Source of the DNA: an uncultured Collinsella sp.
GTDB lineage: Bacteria > Actinomycetota > Coriobacteriia > Coriobacteriales > Coriobacteriaceae
Direction: 5' to 3'
Assembly: GCA_900541125.1 (NCBI GenBank)
Contig: UQIK01000017.1
Span: 1 to 56,479 of the forward strand
DNA: 56,479 nucleotides
Part shown: positions 25,529 through 33,302 of the stretch, piece after piece
How the letters are laid out: each line of letters opens with the position of its first letter
How positions within the stretch are numbered: position 1 is the stretch's first letter
The notes under the pieces: generated by a model
Seen by the model: only the letters and a program-made list of their open reading frames with translations
The model's database searches: none
Told to the model about the DNA's origin: nothing
Made by a program: the position numbers and the translations under genes

Positions 25529-27292
25529 CTAGTGTTTGCCGCCGTGGCTGTTGAGCCAGATATTGCGGCCCAGCATAAGCGCCAGCACCAGCGCGCTCAC
25601 GTAGCCCATAAAGCCAATGACCGGGATACCAAACACAACCGGCTCGATGCGTGCGTAGTACACCACCGACGAACCGATAAACAGGCCGGCGATAACGATA
25701 GCCATCGACATGCGGTCGATAATTCCGCCCAGCTGTCGCAGTGCCTTATCGCTGCTCATGATCTGCGTGTTCACCTTAAGCTGGCCGCGCGTAAGCATGC
25801 GCGAAGCCAGCCCCAGGTACTCAGCCGCCTCGAGTGAGCCCTTCGCCGCGCGATAGCTGCTCGCGGCAAGATCGCGCCCCATGTCGCGCACGCGCGCATA
25901 GGTGCTTTTCTCGTTTTTAATGTGGGTTTGGATGATCTGGATCATGTTGACGTTGGGCATGTACTCGGTCAGCAAACCCTCGAGCGTCACCATGCCGCGT
26001 GCGAACATCGTCACCACGCTCGGCAGCTCAACGTCATTCTTACGCGCGAGGTTTAACAGCGAGGTCAAAAACTCGCCGATATCCAAATCCTTCAGGTCAA
26101 GGCCCGCAAAGTCAGCCACGATAAAGTCAAGATCGGACAAAAACGCTGAATGATCGAGCTCGGCCGAATCGCCACGCGTCACGGCAAAGCGCATGAGCGA
26201 ATCCTTGAGCTTTGGCACGTCGCCCTCGGCCACGGCGAAAATCATGTCCTTTACGATACCGCGATCGTGGCTCGACATGCGTCCGACCATGCCCAAGTCG
26301 ATAAAGTAAACGATGCCGTCCTTGAGGATGATGTTTCCCGCATGCGGGTCGGCATGGAAAAAGCCGTCATCGAGCACCTGCGTCGAGTAGTCCTCGACAA
26401 TCGCGGCACCGATCTTTTCCAAGTCATAGCCCTCGGCCACCAAGCGTTCAGGATCGGCGATCGAAATGCCGTCGACGTAATCCATAACCACCACGTGCTC
26501 GGTGCACAGGTCCAGATAGGATTTAGGGCACGTCACGCCATGAACGCTCTTATGGAACTCGTAGAAGTCGTTGAGGTTTTTGGCCTCGGCCAAAAAGTTG
26601 GTCTCCTCGCGAAACGAGGTCCACAACTCCTCGACTACGCCGTGCAGGTCAACGAATTGATCGGTGTTGACGAACTTGGAAACGATACGCACCACCGAGC
26701 GGATGATATCGATGTCCTGTGCCATAACCTGCTGCGCACCGGGGCGCTGCACCTTGACGGCCACGTCCTCGCCCGTCACCAGACGAGCGCGGTGCACCTG
26801 CGCGAGCGATGCGCTACCAAGCGGGTTGGGGTCGATCGCATCGAACATCTCCCCCAGGCGCAGGCCGTATTCTTCTTCCAGACAACTGAGTACGACCTCG
26901 TACGGCACCGGTTCCACGTCGGAGCGCAGACGACGCAGCTCGTCGCAAAAGCGTTGCGGCAGAATCTCGGACCGGTTGGCCAAAATCTGCCCCATCTTGA
27001 CGAACATGGGGCCGAGTTCCTCGAGCAGGCGGCGCAAACGAACCGGCGTGAGGTTATCCCACACGCGGTACTTTTTGACCAGACGAACAATCTGCCCGAT
27101 GCGTTCGCGACGACCCGCCGGCGTGAGCTGGTATTCCTCGTCCGGCGCCATCGCGTCGGGCTCCTCGGGGACCATATCGACAGCGCGCGGCTTCTTGCGA
27201 GCGCCCGAGACGACGGCATCGACCTCATCGACAACCGCCGCCTCGTCACCCAAGGGATCTAGATTGTTGTAATCGGTGGTGGAATCTGCCAT
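25529..27292 (-). CDS. UbiB/AarF (ABC1) family atypical kinase
   Basis: The 587-residue protein is a member of the ABC1/ADCK/UbiB family, protein-kinase-like ATPases tied to isoprenoid lipid metabolism. Motifs: the KxGQ-type motif in FVKMGQILANR (about 97-107), the Ala-rich loop variant GSASLAQVHRA near 157, VAVKVQRPG near 175 (ATP-binding lysine), HADPHAGNI near 315 and IDLGMVG near 332. Two C-terminal transmembrane helices (about 535-580) anchor it. An acidic 70-residue N-terminal extension precedes the domain. No ubiquinone genes are near; its substrate in this organism is unknown. It is 8 nt downstream of the phasin-like gene, so they form an operon, an arrangement in which phasin-like proteins may act as regulators or scaffolds. 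Confidence 0.9.
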   Translation of the reverse strand: MADSTTDYNNLDPLGDEAAVVDEVDAVVSGARKKPRAVDMVPEEPDAMAPDEEYQLTPAGRRERIGQIVRLVKKYRVWDNLTPVRLRRLLEELGPMFVKMGQILANRSEILPQRFCDELRRLRSDVEPVPYEVVLSCLEEEYGLRLGEMFDAIDPNPLGSASLAQVHRARLVTGEDVAVKVQRPGAQQVMAQDIDIIRSVVRIVSKFVNTDQFVDLHGVVEELWTSFREETNFLAEAKNLNDFYEFHKSVHGVTCPKSYLDLCTEHVVVMDYVDGISIADPERLVAEGYDLEKIGAAIVEDYSTQVLDDGFFHADPHAGNIILKDGIVYFIDLGMVGRMSSHDRGIVKDMIFAVAEGDVPKLKDSLMRFAVTRGDSAELDHSAFLSDLDFIVADFAGLDLKDLDIGEFLTSLLNLARKNDVELPSVVTMFARGMVTLEGLLTEYMPNVNMIQIIQTHIKNEKSTYARVRDMGRDLAASSYRAAKGSLEAAEYLGLASRMLTRGQLKVNTQIMSSDKALRQLGGIIDRMSMAIVIAGLFIGSSVVYYARIEPVVFGIPVIGFMGYVSALVLALMLGRNIWLNSHGGKH

Positions 27293-27300
27293 CTGCGCTG

Positions 27301-27717
27301 CTACTCGGCCTCTTCGGCGTCCTCTGCGTCGTCGGGCTCAACGGACTCGACGGGCACCGAGGTCACGTTGTCCTCGACCGAATCGACGATGTCGCGCACA
27401 TGGGCCAGGAAGGCCGTGCGCTCGGGGGCGGTCATAACGCGGACGCGAGCCAGAATGAGCTCGTCGAGCACGCGTTGGGCCGCGGTCTCGCCCTGCATGC
27501 CCAGACGCTCGGTCAGATCGGAGATGGTACCGCCGGCCTGCTCGAACATGTCGGACACGCTGCGGGCGATATCGGGGGTGGCGGTGTCCTTGCGGACCTG
27601 CTCGCCCTTGGTGTTAAGGTCGTCGAGGACCTTCTTGCCGCCTTCGACAGCAACGGCGGCAGCGCCAAAGCCCACGTTAATGGCGCCGTTAACAAGCTGA
27701 TCGAGTTTCATAACCAT
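27301..27717 (-). CDS. Phasin-like protein
   Basis: A 138-residue protein, largely helical: a hydrophobic, Gly/Ala-rich N-terminal segment (GAINVGFGAAAVAVEGG, about 10-26) is followed by amphipathic helices and a very acidic tail (EPDDAEDAEEAE). This pattern fits the phasin superfamily, small amphipathic proteins that coat polyester granules or associate with UbiB-type kinases. GGAG lies 6 nt before ATG 27717; the frame opens earlier with TTG 27729 but the ribosome binding site would overlap it. No polyhydroxyalkanoate genes are seen, so the ubiB linkage is the better clue. Confidence 0.7.
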   Translation of the reverse strand: MVMKLDQLVNGAINVGFGAAAVAVEGGKKVLDDLNTKGEQVRKDTATPDIARSVSDMFEQAGGTISDLTERLGMQGETAAQRVLDELILARVRVMTAPERTAFLAHVRDIVDSVEDNVTSVPVESVEPDDAEDAEEAE

Positions 27718-27816
27718 GGTTGTCTCCAATCACAAACAACTGCATTGGCGTTCTTGTACCCAAGATTGAGCGAAAGCGACAAAGCGTTTTAGCGCTATTC
27801 GATCGACGGGAAACCC

Positions 27817-29340
27817 TTACCTCACGTTGTCGTTCATCGCAAAAGAGTTCTTCATGGCGCAGCTCGTGGTGTAGAGCACCTTGCCCAGTAGAGCATCGGT
27901 CTCTACGCGAACACGCTCGGCAAACTCCTCGTTGGCGCGTGCAAGCTCGGCAGACACCTCAGCCTCGGGCAGAGCGGCTACGGCAGCGTCGATGTCATGG
28001 ATCTGCTTGTGGCCCATGCCACCGACTTTCTCCTGATAATCCTCGACCGCGCGACCGCACTCATGGAAGCGGACGTCAGCCAGCGCGCCGATCAGGCGGT
28101 TGGCCCAGTAGAAGTTTTCGGACGTCACGCGAGCCTGCGTGTCGGCATAGTACTCGGGCATGGTCTCGACGTTGGCGTACAGCGGAACCAGCGCGTTAAA
28201 CGAGTTGGAGCCAAACGCCATCCACTGCACGGCGCGATAGGCCGGCTGCGCATAGGGACGCAGCTGCAACACGGCGAGCTGGCTGTTGCGGTTGATGCCG
28301 ATGGGGCGATATGCGCCACGCGTAGCGGGCGTGCCCTTGCTGCCGTAACAGTCGTACTCCGTGCCCTGGTAGTGGCTCGAAAGCACGTACTTGATGTCCT
28401 CGATGGTCACCTTACGCTCGGGCACGCGGCTCCAGGGGATATCGTCGCTCTCGGGCGTGTAGTCGGCGTCGGGGCCGTCCCACACATCGCTGGGGTTGAG
28501 GCAGCGCTGCATGTACCAGGCGCGCGGCGTGTTGTAGATGTGGTCGCTGTCGCTGTGCGAGCCAAAGGCCTCGCGCGGGTTAAAGACCGCAGCCGGGCCG
28601 TCGCCCTCGACGCCCAGCGTCAGGTCCAGATGCCACTCGGCCATCCAGGCGCGCAGGTCGGCGGAGCACATGTGATCGACCTGGGCGCCCTCGGCGTCAT
28701 CCAGGTCAAAGCTGTCGATACCCAGCTGGTTGGGCATGGTCACATAGGCGTCGTCAGGCACGCGCTTGGCAATCCAGTGGTGACCGCCGATGGTCTCGAG
28801 CCACCAGATCTCGTCCACGTCGCTAAAGGCGATGCCGTTGTTCTCGTAGGTGCCGTAGCGCTCGAGCAGGTCGCCCAGGATACGGACGCCGTCGCGGGCG
28901 GACTTGGCATACGGCAGGACCAGGGTCACCATGTCCTCCTCGCCCAGGCCACCAGGCTGCGCCGGCACATAGCCGTCCTCACCCTCGTTGCCCTTGGCGG
29001 GCACGTAGTCCACGAGCGGATCGGCGCCGCGAACGCGCTCGTTGGTGGTGAGCGTCTCGGTTGCGGACATGCCCACATTGAGCTCGTTGAAACCGGCCTC
29101 GGCCCAGATGCCGTGGCCCGGGACAACATCGGGGACACTCGTGTAGCGCATGGGGTTATCGGGCAGCTCAACGGTCAGGTGACTCAGGACGCTCGTGTAG
29201 ACGCGCGGCTGCTCGTCGGGATGCACCACGCGCATACGCTTGGGCTCAAACACCCCGTTGGACGAGTCCTCGTTACGCGCGACAAGCGTCGACCCGTCGT
29301 AGCTCGCGTTCTTACCGACCAGAATCGTTGTGCACGGCAT
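27817..29340 (-). CDS. C69 family dipeptidase
   Basis: A 507-residue Ntn-type hydrolase of peptidase family C69 (PepD-like), which cleaves a broad range of dipeptides. The N-terminus MPCTTILVGKNASYDGSTLVARNED carries the nucleophile: Cys3 would be exposed by removal of two residues. Further family blocks include GIWAEAGFNELNVGMSATE and IGGHHWIAKRVPDD. ATG 29340 is selected because AGGAGG is 6 nt upstream and the alternative at 29346 abuts it; this also fits the position of the nucleophile. No signal peptide is apparent, so the protein is probably cytosolic. Confidence 0.93.
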   Translation of the reverse strand: MPCTTILVGKNASYDGSTLVARNEDSSNGVFEPKRMRVVHPDEQPRVYTSVLSHLTVELPDNPMRYTSVPDVVPGHGIWAEAGFNELNVGMSATETLTTNERVRGADPLVDYVPAKGNEGEDGYVPAQPGGLGEEDMVTLVLPYAKSARDGVRILGDLLERYGTYENNGIAFSDVDEIWWLETIGGHHWIAKRVPDDAYVTMPNQLGIDSFDLDDAEGAQVDHMCSADLRAWMAEWHLDLTLGVEGDGPAAVFNPREAFGSHSDSDHIYNTPRAWYMQRCLNPSDVWDGPDADYTPESDDIPWSRVPERKVTIEDIKYVLSSHYQGTEYDCYGSKGTPATRGAYRPIGINRNSQLAVLQLRPYAQPAYRAVQWMAFGSNSFNALVPLYANVETMPEYYADTQARVTSENFYWANRLIGALADVRFHECGRAVEDYQEKVGGMGHKQIHDIDAAVAALPEAEVSAELARANEEFAERVRVETDALLGKVLYTTSCAMKNSFAMNDNVR

Positions 29341-29421
29341 GCGCATCCTCCTTGAGCGAAGAAATCAAACGGCAACAGTGTATCGCTTCGACGCAAAAAG
29401 GGCGAAACCACGGCACCGGCA

Positions 29422-29662
29422 ACCCCTGTGGTCAAAAAATGCCAAATATGAGTACTGTCACCAATTTAGTAACAGCAATTTTGCTACGCATGGGTGTCGG
29501 AAGCCTACATTTGTTCAAAAATTAGATGATGTAATTCCCCATAGGTCCAATAAAATAGGCTCTCTATCGATAATAAATATCGTTAGAGAGCCAAATTAAC
29601 CTAAAATATATGTGACTATCTTGGCAACACTACTCATATTTGGCATTTTCTGTCCACGGGGT
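29422..29662. mobile_element. MITE-like element with terminal inverted repeats
   Basis: A 241-bp AT-rich island in a GC-rich setting. Left terminal repeat 29422-29462 (ACCCCTGTGGTCA, then AAAATGCCAAATATGAGTA) matches the inverse of the right repeat 29623-29662 over about 40 bp with few mismatches. The interior carries a separate strong hairpin, GGCTCTCTA (29558-29566) with TAGAGAGCC (29584-29592). No convincing ORF and no clear target-site duplication were found. The structure is that of a non-autonomous miniature element; mobilising transposase unknown. It occupies the whole gap between the C69 peptidase gene and folD. Confidence 0.6.
29558..29592. other. Hairpin inside the MITE-like element
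   Basis: GGCTCTCTA-T-CGATA, loop ATAAA, TATCG-T-TAGAGAGCC: 14 paired bases with a single T-T mismatch. It lies centrally in the element. Confidence 0.6.
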
Positions 29663-29695
29663 ATAGAACTAACCCCTCAAACAGGTTCAAAACGC

Positions 29696-30550
29696 CTATT
29701 TCGATGCGCGCTCGGCCGCTTCGATCACGTGTTTGGCGAGAATCGCCGTTGTCACGGCGCCCACGCCGCCCGGCACAGGGGTGATGGCACCAACAACCGG
29801 CTCCGCGGCAACAAAATCGACGTCACCCACCAGCTTGCCAGCGTCCTCATCCCAGTTAATGCCCACATCAATGATCGTCTGGTCCTCGCGAACGGCATCC
29901 ACGCCAATCGTGCGCGCGCGTCCAACGGCGGCAACCACAATGTCAGCAGCACAGCACTCGGCGGCAAGATCGCGCGTATGCGTATGGCACGTCGTCACGG
30001 TTGCGTTGCGCGCCGTAAGCATGGCGGCAACGGGGCGGCCAATTACCAGTGAGCGTCCGACCACGGCAACTTTGGCGCCGTCCAGCTCAACGCCGTAATG
30101 ATCCAGCAAAGCAAGCACGGCTTCAGCTGTGCAGGGGGCAAAACCCTCGCCGCGCCCCGAAAGCGTGGTGAGCAGCGAAGCCGGCGTCATGGAGTCAACG
30201 TCCTTGGCGAGATCGAGCGCTGCGGCGACGGCGTTCTCGTCAAGGCCGGCGGGCAGCGGGCGAAACATCAGACAGCCATGAACAGCCGAGTCGGCATTGA
30301 TGTCCTCGATGGCCGTCAACAGCTCGTCTTGCGAAACACCGGCAGGAAGCAACACGCGACGCGCCTCGATACCAACCTTTTCGCAGCGTTTAAGGGCGCC
30401 GCGCTCGTAGGATAGGTCGTCCTCGCGTTCACCCACACGCACGATAGCAAGCGTCGGAACAACACCGCGTTCGCGCAGCGCAGCGCAGCGGGCAGCGAGC
30501 TCCTCAGTCAAAGCGCGGGCGACGGGAGCACCCTTCAGTAGCTCAGCCAT
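29696..30550 (-). CDS. folD: Methylenetetrahydrofolate dehydrogenase (FolD family), cyclohydrolase residues lost
   Basis: NAD(P)-dependent 5,10-methylene-THF dehydrogenase of 284 residues with the FolD two-domain layout. The Rossmann part has VVGRSLVIGRPVAAML (about 170-185) and the C-terminal PVPGGVGAVTTAIL is intact. In the active-site helix the usual Y-xxx-K reads SYERGALKR: the catalytic lysine of the cyclohydrolase reaction is Ala52. The Gln of the QLPLP loop is replaced (LMFRPLP, 94-100), while the DVD of KDVDS (116-120) remains. The protein is therefore probably a dehydrogenase only. AGAGGGG is 6 nt before ATG 30550, and fchA ends 2 nt upstream, so the two are coupled. Sequence elements are seen; loss of activity is inferred. 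Confidence 0.88.
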   Translation of the reverse strand: MAELLKGAPVARALTEELAARCAALRERGVVPTLAIVRVGEREDDLSYERGALKRCEKVGIEARRVLLPAGVSQDELLTAIEDINADSAVHGCLMFRPLPAGLDENAVAAALDLAKDVDSMTPASLLTTLSGRGEGFAPCTAEAVLALLDHYGVELDGAKVAVVGRSLVIGRPVAAMLTARNATVTTCHTHTRDLAAECCAADIVVAAVGRARTIGVDAVREDQTIIDVGINWDEDAGKLVGDVDFVAAEPVVGAITPVPGGVGAVTTAILAKHVIEAAERASK

Positions 30551-30552
30551 GG

Positions 30553-31185
30553 CTATCCCCTCTTTCTTGCAGCGTCGGCGGCACGGCGCGCCAGCGCATC
30601 GGCGCGCGGCAGCCATGTGTCGAGCAACTCATCACACGCCGTCTCGAGCTCCTCGGCGCGCGCCCGATCCTTCATGGACGTGGTATTGGCAAAGAGCGTC
30701 AGACTCGCGCCCTGCATGGCGGCACGGCAGAATACGGCACCGCACGCCACGTCGGACAGCAGCTGTCGGGAGCCCTTGTCCGCCATGTCCTCGAGCAGCG
30801 CCAGCGCACGCCCGCAGGCATCCATAATGCGATACGGCGGCATGGCGGCCACATGCAGCGCATCCTGAATCGCGGTCGCTCGAGCCGGATCGTCACGCAG
30901 AATACCGTACGCCGCGGACACCTGCCCGTAGGCACGAACGTCCTCGGCAACCAACTCGACAAGCTCCTGGGACAGCTCATCAGCCTGGGCAAACGCACGC
31001 GTCAGGTCACCCGCACGATCAGCAAGCGCGGGATTGGTCGCACCGTAGCGGGCAACCATTCCGCACAGCGAGGCGCCCAGCGCGCCCACAAAAGCGCTCG
31101 CGCTGCCACCACCGGGAACCGGCTCGCGCGCGGCCAGCGCCTCGGCAAAACCGCGACAGGTTTTATCCATCATCTCTTGGCTCAT
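30553..31185 (-). CDS. fchA: Methenyltetrahydrofolate cyclohydrolase / cyclodeaminase family (FchA)
   Basis: The 210-residue helical protein is of the FTCD_C (formiminotransferase-cyclodeaminase) family. The family signature PVPGGGSASAFVGALGASLCGMV lies at residues 22-44. It catalyses methenyl-THF to formyl-THF (cyclohydrolase) or formimino-THF deamination. Located immediately upstream of a FolD that lacks cyclohydrolase residues, it most likely supplies that step; formate-THF ligase is encoded at 41.7 kb. ATG 31185 has AAGGTG 9 nt upstream. No histidine-degradation genes are near, which argues against a purely cyclodeaminase role. Confidence 0.88.
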   Translation of the reverse strand: MSQEMMDKTCRGFAEALAAREPVPGGGSASAFVGALGASLCGMVARYGATNPALADRAGDLTRAFAQADELSQELVELVAEDVRAYGQVSAAYGILRDDPARATAIQDALHVAAMPPYRIMDACGRALALLEDMADKGSRQLLSDVACGAVFCRAAMQGASLTLFANTTSMKDRARAEELETACDELLDTWLPRADALARRAADAARKRG

Positions 31186-31348
31186 ACGCACACGCACCTT
31201 CAAGTCATATATATCGGTCGGGCGGCCGGCGCCGGTCGACCGCATCGATCACGTAATGGTGCTAAGTCTAGCCCATAAGTACGCGAGCGTCAGCGCACCT
31301 GGCCATCGCGGATTTCTATGGCACACGATAGGCCATGCCAACGCAAAC

Positions 31349-31367
31349 ATGGGACACATGGCCCACC
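31349..31367. promoter_or_regulatory. Shared upstream site 1 (imperfect palindrome)
   Basis: ATGGGACACATGGCCCACC occurs here and identically at 32313-32331, each ahead of one of two paralogous lipoprotein genes. Its core TGGGACACATGGCCCA is a partial palindrome (TGGG...CCCA). The rest of 31186-31573 includes TATAAA at 31405-31410, a possible -10, and an AAAGGAGG string near 31456 with no start codon at proper distance. Confidence 0.5.
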
Positions 31368-31573
31368 TTTCGAGACTCTCTGGCAGCACAAACCGGGGCA
31401 TATCTATAAATAAGGAGCCCGTTGGGGCACGGCTGCGCAACGACCACAAACCACGAAAGGAGGCATTAACGTACTCATACAACCCACGCACAAAGACATC
31501 CGCCGCAAACGGAAACAACGCCCCAACAACATGCGGCGCCATGATGTCACTAACAGACAAGGAGGACGCCACC

Positions 31574-32176
31574 ATGAAGAAAAAGACCCTATCGATCCTT
31601 TCCCTGTGCATCGCCCTCTTTTCCGCGTTTGCCCTTGTCGGCTGCGGCGGGAGCGCGTCGAGCGGGGGCAGCAGCGCCGCCAAGAGCGAGGGCAAGGAAA
31701 AGGCCCCCGTCGCCGAAAAGACCGACTTTATCTGGTTTAAGGTCGAGATGCCCGGAGGCGTCGGCGTTAGCGACTCCGCTGGCAAGAACGCAGATAGAAT
31801 CCAGCTCACCTTCCCCGAAGACGAGAACGGTTCCTCCGACCGCTTCATCCCCGTCTGGAAAAAGGCGATGACGGCTGAGGAGTCCCATGCCGACCAGGCA
31901 GAAAAGAAAGGCGATACGTTCCAGTGGGAGGATGGCGGGTCCGTCGAGTACAACGGCAGGACATGGCTCACCGGAACGTACAAGGACAACAGCGGCACCT
32001 CAACCATGCTCTTTACCGACGTCGAGCCGGGAAGCGTCTACATCCTCATCCCGAACTTCGACCAGCACAAGAAAGAAGCCGAGGCGCTTCTGAACTCCAT
32101 CGAGTTCCCCGATGACATGAACGAAGCGGTTACCGAGGCCCGCGACGTCGAGATTTCGAGTATCGAGATCAAGTAG
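31574..32176 (+). CDS. Lipoprotein, tandem paralogue 1
   Basis: Predicted secreted lipoprotein of 200 residues: basic MKKK, hydrophobic helix, lipobox LVGC with lipidated Cys24, then a Gly/Ser linker. The globular part begins TDFIWFKVEMPGGV and ends DVEISSIEIK. It shares this architecture with the next gene: FIWFKVE, DRFIPV, YNGKTW-like YNGRTW, and an FTDV-GSVYI/V block. No named family was recognised. AAGGAGG is 9 nt before ATG 31574; the long ORF upstream of it is not coding. A GC hairpin with a T-rich tail follows. Confidence 0.85.
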   Translation: MKKKTLSILSLCIALFSAFALVGCGGSASSGGSSAAKSEGKEKAPVAEKTDFIWFKVEMPGGVGVSDSAGKNADRIQLTFPEDENGSSDRFIPVWKKAMTAEESHADQAEKKGDTFQWEDGGSVEYNGRTWLTGTYKDNSGTSTMLFTDVEPGSVYILIPNFDQHKKEAEALLNSIEFPDDMNEAVTEARDVEISSIEIK

Positions 32177-32231
32177 CAAGTGCCCACGCGCGTCCGTGCG
32201 CGCTCCATAAAAAGCGCGGGCGCCCAACTCC

Positions 32232-32266
32232 GGGGAGGGTCGACAGTGCCGGCCCTCCCCTCTCTT
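32232..32266 (+). terminator. Terminator after lipoprotein 1
   Basis: GGGGAGGG (32232-32239) and CCCTCCCC (32253-32260) followed by TCTCTT. It resembles the terminator after lipoprotein 2 in sequence, so the duplicated unit probably included it. Confidence 0.65.
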
Positions 32267-32312
32267 GCGCCCGGACATATTGCCACTTAACGGCGCAAAT
32301 CCGGCCCTCAGA

Positions 32313-32331
32313 ATGGGACACATGGCCCACC
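32313..32331. promoter_or_regulatory. Shared upstream site 2 (identical copy)
   Basis: Exact 19-bp copy of the site at 31349-31367, located 73 nt before the second lipoprotein gene. Confidence 0.5.
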
Positions 32332-32403
32332 AGAACGAGCCGCTCGCGCGTACAGTAAAGGCAGGTAATCCATGGGCGGTTACAGATCGAGGAGGACACA
32401 ACC

Positions 32404-32997
32404 ATGAAAAAGAAGGCCTTTGCGATTCTCACCCTCTGCATAAGCCTCTTTGCCGCAGTTGCCCTGGTGGGTTGCGGTGGCAGCGACGGCGCTACCGGCA
32501 GCAGTGGTGGCGGTGGAGCGGAAAAGCCAGCCGTGGATATGAGGACTGACTTCATTTGGTTTAAAGTCGAGGTGCCCGAGGGCGTCGAAATCACGGACGT
32601 CGCAGGCGATACCGCCGACAGGGCCCAGTTTAAGTTCACCGAGAGCGAGCATGCCAGCGACCGCTTCATCCCCGTCTTCGATCCTGACAAGAACGCCGAT
32701 GAACTGTTCGACTACGAGGCAAAGTGGAAGGCCAACTCCGGATGGACCGAGAGCGATCCCGTTAAGTACAACGGCAAGACCTGGCGCAGCGCCTACTTTA
32801 CGCACTCGGGCGGCGTGACGACCGAGTACTTCACCGACGTTGACGGCGGCAGCGTGTACGTGCGCATCGACAACGTCGAGGAACACAAGGACGCCGTCGA
32901 GACCATGATGAAGTCTCTGGAATTTGCCGACGACATCGCCGAGGCCAAGACCGAGGCCATGGACGTCAAGCTCGACGATATCGAGATCAAGCGCTAA
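32404..32997 (+). CDS. Lipoprotein, tandem paralogue 2
   Basis: The 197-residue lipoprotein has lipobox LVGC (Cys24) and a Gly-rich linker. Its body is clearly related to the preceding lipoprotein: TDFIWFKVEVPEGVEITD, DRFIPVF, YNGKTWRSAYF, YFTDVDGGSVYVRI and a closing KLDDIEIKR. GAGGAGG lies 9 nt before ATG 32404. Divergence between the copies is largest in the middle, which could reflect different ligands. Function unknown; both belong outside the membrane. Confidence 0.85.
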   Translation: MKKKAFAILTLCISLFAAVALVGCGGSDGATGSSGGGGAEKPAVDMRTDFIWFKVEVPEGVEITDVAGDTADRAQFKFTESEHASDRFIPVFDPDKNADELFDYEAKWKANSGWTESDPVKYNGKTWRSAYFTHSGGVTTEYFTDVDGGSVYVRIDNVEEHKDAVETMMKSLEFADDIAEAKTEAMDVKLDDIEIKR

Positions 32998-33067
32998 GCG
33001 ACTGGCGAGCGCAACGGAAAACACGGTCGCAGTGCAAACAAGCGACGGTACCCCAGCGCTTCGCACC

Positions 33068-33100
33068 AAGGGAGGATCGGCTCGCCGGCCCTCCCTTTCT
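33068..33100 (+). terminator. Terminator after lipoprotein 2
   Basis: AAGGGAGG (33068-33075) and CCTCCCTT (33090-33097) with an inner CGG/CCG pair, followed by TCTT. Confidence 0.7.
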
Positions 33101-33302
33101 TATGCCGATAGCTGGCGAACGCGAGGATGCCGGACTCCAAAACTATCCCAAGCGCGCCAGTAGCACCAATAGACAAGCGCCTCAGCACGTCCGCCCGCCG
33201 ATTAATAGCGCCATGCAGACAATTTAAGCCAACGCCTTTAAACATCTGGGCAGTATAGTATCCAAAACGAGCGCATAACCGCACCCTGCGAACGGAGGAG
33301 TT

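Noticed and set aside
29330..29599. Open frames across the AT-rich gap before folD
   Set aside because: They cross terminal repeats and hairpins of the MITE-like element and lack ribosome binding sites or motifs.
31424..31471. TTG-started 15-codon leader peptide after AAGGAG
   Set aside because: Only a very short frame with a weak start and no regulatory codon run; conservation unknown.
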